Below are positions 39,189-64,000 of a stretch of DNA of 64,000 bases, in pieces. Made by a program: the position numbers and the translations under genes. The DNA is taken from assembly GCF_021917145.1 (NCBI RefSeq), contig NC_061074.1, positions 881,102 through 945,101 on the forward strand, written 5' to 3'. The DNA is from Hypomesus transpacificus. Its lineage: Eukaryota; Chordata; Actinopteri; Osmeriformes; Osmeridae. Numbering within the stretch: position 1 is the first letter of the stretch; each line of letters opens with the position of its first letter. Below the pieces are notes generated by a model. It was not told where the DNA came from, ran no database searches, and was given only the letters and a program-made list of their open reading frames with translations.

Positions 39189-40735
39189 ATGGTGTCCCCT
39201 GCCATAGCGCTAGCTCTCCTTCCCCTCCTTCTGACGTTCATCATCCGGTACCGGTACTACTTTGTACTGTTCTACCGGGCGGTACTGGTGAGAGTGTGGT
39301 ACGACTGCCGGACGGGGCTGAGCAGGGAGGAAAGGGCCTTCCAGTTCATTCTGACGCATGCCACCCCTGGTGATCCAGACAGCATCCTGGACACCTTTGA
39401 CTTCTGGTGCAGCAAGGTCGAGTTCATCAGTAATATTGGGCCTAAGAAAGGTGAGCACACCATGGAAATGTCTTTGGCCTCGGTCGCACTACAGTCGGCG
39501 GGTTCGGCCTCTCTGAAACTGTGGTCCATGTTTTCTTGGTGCTCTGCCTAGGAAAATACAAAAGTAGCAGATTGAAATCTAATGTCACAAGTTCATAGAC
39601 CAGGAGTCACTAAGTGGTCCAGGTAGATATGGGCTACGTTTACACTTCATGGTAGATAGCAGATGGGTATTAGGTGTGTGGTATTAAGATTAGTAGGAGG
39701 GAGTTGAGATGCAGTATCTTCTTTCCTAACCTTACAACATGTAATTTACCCCATAAAGAAATACCTTTATGGAAAGTGAGCCACTCAACCAGCTGATGGC
39801 GCCAGTCTGCTCTAAGAATCATTGCCAAACTTCTTTTGACCAAACTGGAACTTTTTCACATCTGTATGTATGTGTGTGTGGGGGTGGCTGTGTGTGTGTA
39901 TAGGTAAGATCCTGGACCGCCTCCTGTCTGAGCAGTGCCCCCTGACTGTGTTGGAGCTGGGGGCCCACTGCGGGTACAGCACGGTGCGCATCGCCCGGGC
40001 ACTGCCACTGGGCGCCAGGCTCTACAGCGTGGAGATGGACCAGAGGAACGCCACCATCGCTGAGAAGATCATCCGTCTGGCCGGCTTTGACGATGACACG
40101 GTGAAAGGGGATGGGGTTATTAAGAGCACCTGTTCGTCATATCAGAATAAGCTACTACCAATGACCTACTATCCATCTGTGGGTCACGTATATGTCATGT
40201 GTCCATCTGCCCGTGTGCGTGTGGCAGGTTGAGTTGATCGTAAATCCGTCCGACGAGGTCATCCCTAAGCTGCGGTCAGAGTATGGACTGGAGCGGCTGG
40301 ATTTTGTGTTTATGGACCACTGGAAGAAGTGCTATCGCCCTGACCTGCAGGTGATACGACAGACTTACAACCTCACCATCCTGTAGAATTGTATAATACC
40401 ACAGATCTCCCTTATGACATAAGATACATGACTTCACCATTTTCAAGTGCTTATGACCTCACCCATAACATATTGTAGTTCTAACGTCATCCATAAGACA
40501 TTCTAGTACTCTGAGCCTCACCTCCCTGTGTCTCTAGGCCCTGGAGGGCTCTGGCCTCCTGGGGAAGGGCTCCATGATCCTGGCTGACAACGTGCTGTTC
40601 CCTGGAGCTCCGAACTTCCTCAGGCATGTCCGTGGGTGCGGCCTGTACGAGTGGAGGATCCACAGGGCCTCTCTGGAGTACATCAAAGGCATCAGGGATG
40701 GCATGGCCGAGTTGGTATACCAGGGAGTCAAGTAG
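39189..40735 (+). CDS. tomt: Transmembrane O-methyltransferase (Tomt)
   Basis: Membrane-anchored catechol-O-methyltransferase-like protein. In zebrafish and mouse it is needed to bring TMC channel proteins to hair-cell stereocilia, so loss causes deafness. Exons 39189-39450, 39904-40100, 40228-40350 and 40538-40735 join in frame to 259 aa. An N-terminal hydrophobic helix (residues 5-20, rich in A/L/I) is followed by RYRYYF. The SAM-binding loop is [11 protein letters not shown] (COMT: LELGAYCGYS). Metal and substrate residues are seen in FMDHWKKCY and [10 protein letters not shown] 5' non-coding exon probably ends at 38,948 (CAG|GTGAGT) and splices to the acceptor at 39,181-39,182, six bases before the ATG. 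It converges on anapc15, as in human 11q13.4. COMT itself is excluded by the N-terminus and the neighbours. Confidence 0.95.
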
Positions 40736-41561
40736 ACACACAGGTTTTATAGAAGACAGAGCTAAACACGTGAGCACACAGCTGTACAGTAGAACTGAAA
40801 CACACCGGCATTAGATGTGTTCCGGTCACTGCTACGTTTGTTACTAATGTTCCCTCCCCACTCAAACTCTGGGTTAATATGGTTGTATTGTCCCCTGGTG
40901 GTGACCACAATTACACATTTTATGAGAATAAGAATGTTTTATTAAAAAAATTCTGTGGATGCATGGACGTTTCCTAATTATATACATGAACAACATCATA
41001 CATTCCGTTTTATTATTTACACAATACACTTCAAAGAATAACCTCTCGTAAACTGTTAGAGCACACGAAGTCGCCAGTGTGTTTTTGTGCATGGTGGACA
41101 TGTTCAGCCAGGAGTGGAACACGTTGACCAATAGGACTTGAAGCAAAGTGCAGCCCTGGAGCTTTGTTCCTCTTCACCTTTCAGCCCGTTCAGCTGTGGC
41201 ACATGACTGCAGACAGACAAGAGGTCCAAGTTCACACACTGACGCCACACTGTTTTAATACTGAGAGCACGCGTCCTTGGGACAGAGGAAGGATGGGAGG
41301 GTGTGGGTGGGTGTACAGTAGATAGTATTCGGGTCCGTAGTCACAGCACGTCTTGTGACCTGCACAAAAGGACAAAATAGGGTGGAGGAGGAACTCAAAA
41401 GGCAAAACGGTGTGAACAGTTTTCATTGCAGTTTCACACACACTTCACTCGTGCAGTAAAAACTGGCACCCCTCCTTGCAGCGTCACCAGTTTTAGAAGG
41501 TGTGACAGTGAGATCAGCAGACTGTTCCGGCAGAGTCAAAAGAGATGGGACCAAGGCTAAT

Positions 41562-43715
41562 CTAAATCATCCATTGGTCCTGGTCTTGGATTGCTCCCTC
41601 CATATCCACCTGATACAAACAGAGAGATATCATTAGTTTCCTGGTGGAAAAAAAATTAAACCCCACAGTAACACTAGTATAATATACCTAAACCCCGCAG
41701 TAACGCTAGTAAAATATACCCAAACCTTACAGTAACACTAGTATAATATACCTAAACCCCACAGTGTAACACTAGTATAATATACACAAACCTTACAGTA
41801 ACACTAGTATAATATACCTAAACCTTACAGTAACACTAGTATAATATACCTAAACCCCACAGTGTAACACTAGTATAATATACCCAAACCTTACAGTAAC
41901 ACTAGTATAATATACCTAACCCTTACAGTAACACTAGTATAATATACCCAAACCTTACAGTAACACTAGTATAATATACCTAACCCTTACAGTAACACTA
42001 GTATAATATACCTAAACCCCAGTGTGGGGGAGTCCCAGTAGCATGGACCATGTAGGCTGAGGCCTTACCGCAGCGGCCTGGGTTCAAATCCAGCCATGGC
42101 CCTTTGCTGCATGTCTTCCCCTCTCTCTCTCTCTCTCTCTCTCTCTCCCTTTCCTGTCACACTTCACTTACAAACTGTCCAATAAAGCATGAAAAATGCC
42201 CCTCCTCAAATATATATTTATATATATATATATAATACAAACCCCACTGTGTAACACCAGTCTGCTAAACCCCACAGTGTAACACCAGTGTGACAGTAAC
42301 ATCTTGCCTCATTGATCTCTCCATCATCAGGTGATTCGTTGTAGTCGTTCATCTCGTCCATGTCCTGCATGTCTTCTTCATCCTCCGAGTCCTCCTCGCT
42401 GTCCTCCTCGTCTTCATCATCCTCCTCTTCCTCTTCGTCAAACGTTGGCTACATGGAAACACATGAGACCAGGGAGGACCCAGTAAACATCTCAATACTG
42501 ACATCAGCTTCCTAGGACGCAACGGTCCCATTTATTTGTTCATTGCTCATTTTAAGAATCCTAAAAATAAGGTCTGCATAAATTGATGATGTCCCCCCAC
42601 CAACCCAACTGAAGGAGATAACTGAAACATGACGTGTATAGTCCTAGGTATTTAGTACCTGGAAGAAAGCTTACTAGGTAGTGTATGATTCCAACACCTA
42701 ATCATGAAGCTCCCTTTTGATAGACCCCTCTGCAATGTAACATGCCACTATTTACCTTTATTAGGGGAAATAGCGCTCTATAGAACAGAGGTCTTCAACC
42801 CTGGTCCTCAGGGACCCCTGCCATGTATGTTTTAGATGTTTCCCTGCTCCGACACACCTGATTCAAATGAATGCTCATTATCAGGCTTAGATAAAGAGCC
42901 ATTCATTTGAATCAGGGGTGTTGGCGCAGGGAAACGTTGAAAACATGTAGGGCAGGGGGTCCCTGAGGACCAGGGTTGAACACCTCTACTGTAGAACTTT
43001 CTACAATGCCAGACCTCCTGGTTCCCCACAAGGAACATGTGAAGAAGCATCACATGTCAAAAGATGTCAACATTGTGGAAGTGCATAGGATACTTCAATG
43101 GAATTCTATCTCCTTTTGCCAATGCAACAGGAAAGGAGTTAGAGGTAGAACACAAATTATGTCTGGCACTCTCTTCTTCACATCTGCCTCGGCCTCCACT
43201 TCACCTGCTCTGGTACTCAACCCTTTCACTTTACCTTCTGAGCCTTTTCCTGTGTGAAAAGGAGTGAACCTGCTTTAGGCTGAGGGATGGGTGAGTTCGG
43301 AGAAAGAATACTACACATCACAACCAAATGGACCGTAGCTGCACTGGAAAGGCTTGGCCAGCTGTACAATTTATGAAAATTGAGCTTTTTTTAAGAAGGT
43401 TGGATTACCTCAAAAATTGGTTTTCCAATTGGCATCAAGTTGTTGTCCTTCTCAGCTATGCTCTGCAACTAAGAAAAAAAAAAACACAAGTTATGACCAT
43501 AAGGAATTGATCAACTGCAATATCCATAGTCTTACTGGTAGGGTTAGGGTTAGGTAGCTGGTAGGGTTAGGGTTAGGTAGCTGGTAGGTAGCTACCCAGG
43601 TCTGATGCTGCTGCTCTTGTTGATGTAACTCGGTCTCGTCGACGCACGGACGATCCAGGTTAAACCATAGTGACTCCGTCATTCGAGGAAACAGTGATGG
43701 GAAAAGGGTCGACAT
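41562..43715 (-). CDS. anapc15: Anaphase-promoting complex subunit 15
   Basis: Small APC/C subunit that promotes turnover of the mitotic checkpoint complex. Coding exons on the minus strand are 43715-43596, 43468-43409, 42448-42308 and 41609-41562. They total 369 nt (122 aa; human 121). The protein starts [19 protein letters not shown], continues [17 protein letters not shown], then an acidic D/E stretch leading to [19 protein letters not shown], and ends DQDQWMI. All four parts align closely with human ANAPC15. The upstream in-frame Met at 43,751 is not conserved, so the start at 43,715 is chosen. The third intron has a GC donor (GAG|GCAAGA) and carries a satellite and a SINE. The second intron carries a MITE, and telomere-like repeats lie just after the first donor. 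The 3' UTR probably ends near TTTATT at about 40,938. Confidence 0.95.
41661..42019 (+). repeat. 32-bp satellite array in anapc15 intron 3
   Basis: Eleven copies of a 31-34-bp unit built on TAACACTAGTATAATATACC plus TAAACCCCACAG or CAAACCTTACAG. The two sub-variants are interleaved. Further degenerate copies follow the adjacent SINE at about 42,235-42,300, so the SINE seems to have inserted near the edge of the array. Confidence 0.9.
42021..42210 (+). mobile_element. tRNA-derived SINE in anapc15 intron 3
   Basis: It contains GTAGGCTGAGGCCTTACCGC and a B box GGGTTCAAATCC, then CATGGCCCTTTGCTGCATGT, a (CT)n stretch, TTTCCTGTCAC and a tail CAATAAAGC. This is a common teleost SINE type, oriented opposite to anapc15. 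Its CT stretch gives a short spurious frame. Confidence 0.75.
42786..42988. mobile_element. hAT-type MITE, largely palindromic, in anapc15 intron 2
   Basis: Near-perfect inverted termini: CAGAGGTCTTCAACCCTGG at the left and the complement of TAGAGGTGTTCAACCCTGG at the right. The whole 203 bp is close to a palindrome (CATTCATTTGAATCAGG against CCTGATTCAAATGAATG). Flanking 8-bp direct repeats CTATAGAA (42,778-42,785) and CTGTAGAA (42,989-42,996) differ at one base, as expected for a hAT target-site duplication. No coding capacity. Confidence 0.85.
43534..43590 (+). repeat. Telomere-like TTAGGG repeats beside the anapc15 exon 1 donor
   Basis: Two copies of a unit TAGCTGGTAGGGTTAGGGTT-AGG end within a few bases of the donor site (43,594-43,595). 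Plus-strand GGG tracts occur four times within about 45 bp. It is a short interstitial telomere-like tract, duplicated as a block. Confidence 0.7.
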
Positions 43716-43719
43716 CTGT

Positions 43720-45226
43720 GTGTCATGCAAACATAGCATAAGAGAACACACGGATGATTGCCAACATAACGAAAAAAAGAGTGCAAACTTTAACTAGGCT
43801 ACATTGTCAACTACTAAATTTCGGTAATGTTAGTTGGCCGAATTGTTACGCACTGACAGGATAGGTGGTTATCTTGAGCTAGCTTGCTAACAGTGCTAGT
43901 CTGCTGTACTAGTATGTCGAGATCAATGTTTAGTTTTCACCCCAACATGGTTTCTGACTTAACAATTTGTAACCTACCCTTAGGCACCAACAATCGTTGT
44001 CCAGAGAAGTAACCAGCTTAGGTGGTTAGTCGATAAATAAAGTAAAAACTCAAAACAAATTCAAAATCCTACTTCCGCTTTCACCGGCAACATGTGCTCA
44101 CTCGTTACACAGCCGTCTTGTTTCTTTTACATATAAACAGTTCCCATACAGTGTGTAATTGTAAAGGGGGTTTGGTTTCCTATGCTCCGAGAACATATGT
44201 TGTGCTTATTTTGAATACTTTTGAAGATTACTATTTTAAATGTCTTCTGTCAGTTTGGTTTGTGATTTATAAAAAAACAACGGACGTGTGCAGTTGGCTA
44301 CGACTTTAAACCAAGCCCAACATTTATATTGCCTTCATGGTGTGCTGGCTCTTGGTCTTTTTTCTGCTTATTCACAGTAAAGTTGCAGATCATGTGAGCC
44401 TGGGTTGAATGCATTCCGTTTCATGTAGGTATCCCTATACAGGGAAACCTTGACCTCTGAGTCAGCTAACATAAAATCTTCAGGAGATTACACAAAAATA
44501 AACTGCCTTTCAGTAAACGTGTATTAAAGATATAATGAGTACTTCATGGACACACACAAGCACACACACACACACACACACACACACAAGAAGCAGACTT
44601 TGCTCAGTAGAGAACTTTCTCGAATGACAGTGGGAGTCATTCACATACCAGAAGACAAGTGGGATACAAGAACTCCTCTCACACACCAGTCCACACGGGG
44701 TCACAGACACATTGGCGAGTTTCCAGAAGATTGAAGAAGTTCTGTGAACATAGGGTTGGGACTTTTGTGTGAAGGTGAATCCAACCACTAACTTTTATTT
44801 CTAATGAGTAATTTTGCTCTCTCACACTCTGAATTTATTGTTAGCAAATGACAATGACATCTTATTCGAATTACATTATTCTGTAATCTGTAGATAAAAA
44901 TATTAACATGTTAGCCATTCAAATGTACAGTTATATACTTTTCATGTAATTGTAGGTTACATGTGTTGTGTTACTTTCTGTATGTTTGCAAATCAGTATT
45001 TAATGTCAGGACAGATACGTACAAGTGCCTCTATATCTGAACAGTGTCTCTTTTATATTGTACATTTTTCTGAGATGTGGTTCCGTATGTTTATCTTCTT
45101 TGTTTTAAACTAATTAAGTTATTATGTTTGGCTATCTATGTGACCTTGGACTTGGACAATTTGGTGCAGGACATAGTAGATATGAGTTTGGAGTTGGTAA
45201 CTGTGTTGTAACCTTCCGTCAAAGGG
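43720..45226. other. anapc15 5' region and spacer to the folate receptor gene
   Basis: The presumed bidirectional spacer between anapc15 (-) and folr (+). A (CA)n tract lies at about 44,561-44,588. No further gene is recognised. Confidence 0.5.
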
Positions 45227-46370
<1,144 letters not shown>

Positions 46371-47827
46371 ATAAAAAGTGCCACTTCCCTTTACTCCAAC
46401 TTCTCCCTCCTTCCTCCTGTAATCTGCCATTCGCCTCCATTACCTCTCCTCTCTGCCAAGGCCTACCGCCACACAGCCACAAGGATCTCAGATTCCCCCT
46501 GCAGGATAAGAGGGACGTTTGAATGCCCCACACAGCATCACGTGACCATGCTGAGGTTTCGTCTGCTCCAATGTTCAGTAATTATGGGGTTCTGTACGAG
46601 TGCGTGTGTGCCACGTCTGTTCATTTTTATACTCCCTTTGAAGACAAAGATGCTTTTTTAATTATTGGCAGCAGAGTGAGGTCATCGAATAAGTAGTAAT
46701 AAATAAGGGTGTGGCCACGGGCACCTGAGGTGTGGTTACTGTCACTATGGTTGACTGTTGCTACACACACATCCTTTTGCATATGTAAGATATATCTTTA
46801 TTTTGGATACATTATTTACACACACAAGCACATGCACACTCAGTCTGATGACATAACCAGGAATTTCAGAAAGATGGCAGTAGTCCACATGTCTATAAAT
46901 ACCCAGTTCCTTTTGACAGCTCCACCTTCTTCACGAACTGTGTATGACTTTGTGTTTAGGTGTGGGTGTATGCGCGCAAAACACACATAATACTGCAAGA
47001 GTTACTTACAAACATATTTACAAAATAGGCTACAATGTACTTGTTATTGTTTTCCTGCAGTCTGTCACTATAGCCCCTAGGTGGACCCCTCCAACTTTGA
47101 GCCGTTCAAGTCCATGGTGTTGAATAGATATTCTTTCAGAAGGTTCTGATATTGTTTTATATGGTTCCATATAGGACTATCACTTTAACTGTTTTTTGGG
47201 AACTGGTAACTGGAGATATTCAGATATTCCGAAATGGACGGAAACTGTCTTGAATCCAGTAAACGCAAAACAGGAACTTTTTGACTGAAGTGCTGTAGGG
47301 AATACGCTCTTCTCTCAACTGAACATCTACAGTAGGCTACTACTCTGCTTATGGGCCTGGTCGTGTTTCAACAACAGGATGTCAATGCTACAACTGGGGT
47401 CAGGTTGTGAGAATCCTACAAAATAGCTGATCACGATTCGGTTTTATTGTGGAGTAGCCTAGGCGAAATTGTGGCTCGCGACATTCCCTGCTGTTGTTGT
47501 GTTTTAATGCAGTTAAAAGGAAGTAAAAAGCAGTGGTCTGGAGCTTGGTAGCGTGCTCCATCTCCCTCTATCCCCCCACTCCCTCCAGCGCTCTCAGGAT
47601 TTACATACGCTGATTTCCGTGGGAAGCGCGAGCAGCAGATCCTCCATGGCAGACTTTCAGGAACTGAGGAAACAACGACAAACGAAGTTTTGACCTTGCA
47701 TTTTCCCCCGCACACTGCCCACTAGTACGGAATCCTTATAACCGGGTATCGAAATCACGAGTTATTGGGTTGGTTGCGCAGTTTTAGACTCGGGAAACCG
47801 AGTTATCTGAGTTGTGGGGCTGTGGCT
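46371..47827 (+). other. folr 3' UTR and inppl1 promoter region
   Basis: No coding exon is recognised. AATAAA at about 46,698 is the more likely poly(A) signal for folr. Sequence upstream of 47,828 is moderately GC-rich and would hold the inppl1 start; no TATA box is evident. Confidence 0.45.
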
Positions 47828-62168
<14,341 letters not shown>

Positions 62169-63650
62169 ACTGGGATGAGACGTGCTAATCAATGCCACAC
62201 TGTGCCTTCTGAGAGAATTTGCACTCCAATTGTATCTACGTTGGACAAAAAAAAGAAAAGGAAACAAATTTAATCGTTTTTATTTTGATGTTTGTAGGGA
62301 ATTTGTACTGGTGGTTGCCATAGTAATTGCTCTTATTTAAGAGAAAAACATTTGAGTCCCTTATTGCTGCCAGCCCCTCCTGTCCAGAGAGCACACTCCA
62401 CACCTCCATTAATCTTTTTGTTAATTATTCTGTTCCTTTTGATTTATTTCGTTATAATTCTGAGTGCAGTTAATATTGTTTGTGAATGTGGGTCAATTGT
62501 CTCTGCATGTTTTAATGTATCTCAAAGTAAAAGGGAATGGAGCACCACCAAACCAGCACTGTGAGGCTGAGAACTCTCTAGACTGAACCTGTTGACATGT
62601 TGCTTCATCGTTGTCCTGGGCCTGGTCCTAGGCCTGGTCCTGGGCCTGCTCAGGCCTCAGCCTGACCAGGTGTGTGGTTGAAAGTGAGCTATTCAGCCAA
62701 GTCCAGTAGTAGAGGGTCAACCTTAACAGCTGTTTTTGTTTGTTTTTAAGATGGGTGTTTAGTCTGTGGTTAATGTGTTTACCATAACTGAGTTAATGGC
62801 CTGTATTTGTTTCAGTCCAGCTGGAGGTCTGCCTAGGTCTTAGAAAAACGTCCTCAAATGAGGCTGCATATGCCTGATCTTAACACCAGATGGCGCTAAA
62901 GCTCTCTAAACATCAGTGTGCGCTCACTTAGCTACTTTTTTTTAAACCCTGAAACAAGCTTGAAACACCAACATATAAAAGGACTTTGACTTAATATTTC
63001 ACCATTATTTTACTTATGTGTATTATGTATTTTGTTCAACTGTTTCTGTACAACACATAACATCATACGTTTTCTTAGATGAGTTGGACAGCAGCTCGTC
63101 TCAACTCCCAGCCCAATGACAGGATCGGGACCATACACTAATGTGTCATGTTTCCTTAAGGAACAGGAAACTGTGTATCTGGCCAGATGTGAGGTATCCC
63201 AGGCAACTCTTTCTTTAGAGCCCTTGTCATGTCGCCTCATTGTACCTCCTGTCAGTGTAGTTGCTGCACAGAGTGTGTAGGTTTCCAGTGTGACTGTCTC
63301 TCCTGTGTTGTCCAACATAGGCCCTTATTCGGCAGCGTAGTAGTCTTAACATTCAAGCAGTGTCGGCCTGTTTGCCTACTGTCTCAATACGTTGAAGCTC
63401 TGGTTTCATGTTGTTTTTGTTGAAAGCATTTACCAGTCTGAGATTGAATGTGCGTCTGTCTGTCTGTCTCTGTCTGTCTGTGCGTGTGTGTGTGTGTGTG
63501 TAAGTGTGACCTTCGCAGAACAACGCTGGAGTGTCCGTCCATCCACACACCATTCGGAGTTTTATGATTGTTTTGTGTTCTTAAGTTAATAAATGTCGAT
63601 GACTTCATCTTATCAGTCTTTTTACGGTAAATAAAAAGAAATTATCTAAC
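62169..63650 (+). other. inppl1 3' UTR
   Basis: No coding. Two AATAAA hexamers occur at about 63,588 and 63,632, close to each other and followed by T-rich sequence, and probably mark the transcript end. The UTR includes a short tandem GGCCTGGTCCT stretch (about 62,619-62,650). Confidence 0.65.
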
Positions 63651-63769
63651 TTAACGCTGCCTTGTTTGATTGTTTGTTTCAGTGGTCAGTAATGAAAGTC
63701 ACACACACACACACACACACTTTTGCTCTCACACACGAGCAGATCATGTTGAGTTCGGAGCAGTGATTT

Positions 63770-64000
63770 TAAAGTGTAGATTTATTAGACAGAATATGAC
63801 AGTAGTGCTATAACCTTCAGTACCTCTAACCTTCACAGGGCTGCTCCGGACCCTCCCCACAAGCTGGCTCACACACCATCATTCCTAAGCTGTACGGGGG
63901 GGGGGAACACTACCTAATACTTATATTACTATTTACAGTATAATTTTCGTAACTCACAACATTGGATATCTATCTGTTTCAAAAGGGCTTACAGTTGTAC
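63770..64000 (-). other. Possible 3' end of a convergent minus-strand gene
   Basis: TTTATT at about 63,779 is AATAAA on the minus strand, and the sequence to the right edge is non-repetitive apart from a G tract. A convergent gene beyond the edge is plausible (in human the next genes are PHOX2A and CLPB), but no coding sequence is visible. Confidence 0.3.

Noticed and set aside
41661-42019. CRISPR-like regular array
   Set aside because: The whole unit repeats, including the would-be spacers; it is a satellite in an anapc15 intron.

Overview
This is a 64-kb window of a teleost fish nuclear genome. The evidence is short introns with GT-AG borders, dense (CA/GT)n and (CT)n microsatellites, tRNA-derived fish SINEs, Tc1-like transposons and a hAT-type MITE, together with fish-typical genes (her8, tomt, an sFRP absent from the mammalian version of the locus). 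Nine host genes can be assembled exon by exon. In eight of them the coding exons join in a consistent frame from ATG to stop; the ninth (pik3cd) is cut by the left edge.

Left part (1 to about 31.4 kb): the last four exons of pik3cd (+), then a long gap with SINE fragments, then a per1-type circadian clock gene (+; 22 coding exons, 1,421 aa) whose presumed promoter carries a D-box, a CACGTG E-box and a TATA box. Two bHLH-Orange repressors follow on the minus strand: hes6 (235 aa) and a her8-type gene (207 aa), both ending in WRPW. In human the counterparts of these genes lie on different chromosomes (PIK3CD 1p36, PER1 17p13, HES6 next to PER2 on 2q37), so this block looks like a remnant of an ancestral Per-Hes cluster with different paralogues kept.

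Middle (31.4 to 36.8 kb): a gene-free stretch with a 220-bp (CT)n tract and a decayed Tc1-like transposon split by a block holding a 14-copy CA/TGCATGCA minisatellite and a dispersed-repeat fragment.

Right part (36.8 to 64 kb): a secreted Frizzled-related protein gene (+), tomt (+), anapc15 (-), a GPI-anchored folate receptor (+) and inppl1/SHIP2 (+; 27 coding exons, 1,238 aa). The order tomt-anapc15-folr-inppl1 matches human 11q13.4 (LRTOMT-ANAPC15-FOLR-INPPL1). Intron 5 of inppl1 holds a complete-looking Tc1-like transposon with an uninterrupted 357-aa transposase and about 220-bp inverted repeats. The last 350 bp probably contain the 3' end of a convergent minus-strand gene.

The genes do not form an operon-like unit. 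Two functional themes recur: clock or oscillator repression (per1, hes6, her8) and phosphoinositide signalling (pik3cd makes PIP3, inppl1 removes its 5-phosphate). No wholly new system was found. The most interesting points are a shortened CK1 phosphoswitch (FASP) segment in Per1, a nine-copy YTTQQPF-type repeat in Per1, the compact clock-type promoter, an anapc15 intron with a GC donor filled by satellite DNA, and a (GT)n tract that runs into the acceptor of the SHIP2 SAM exon.
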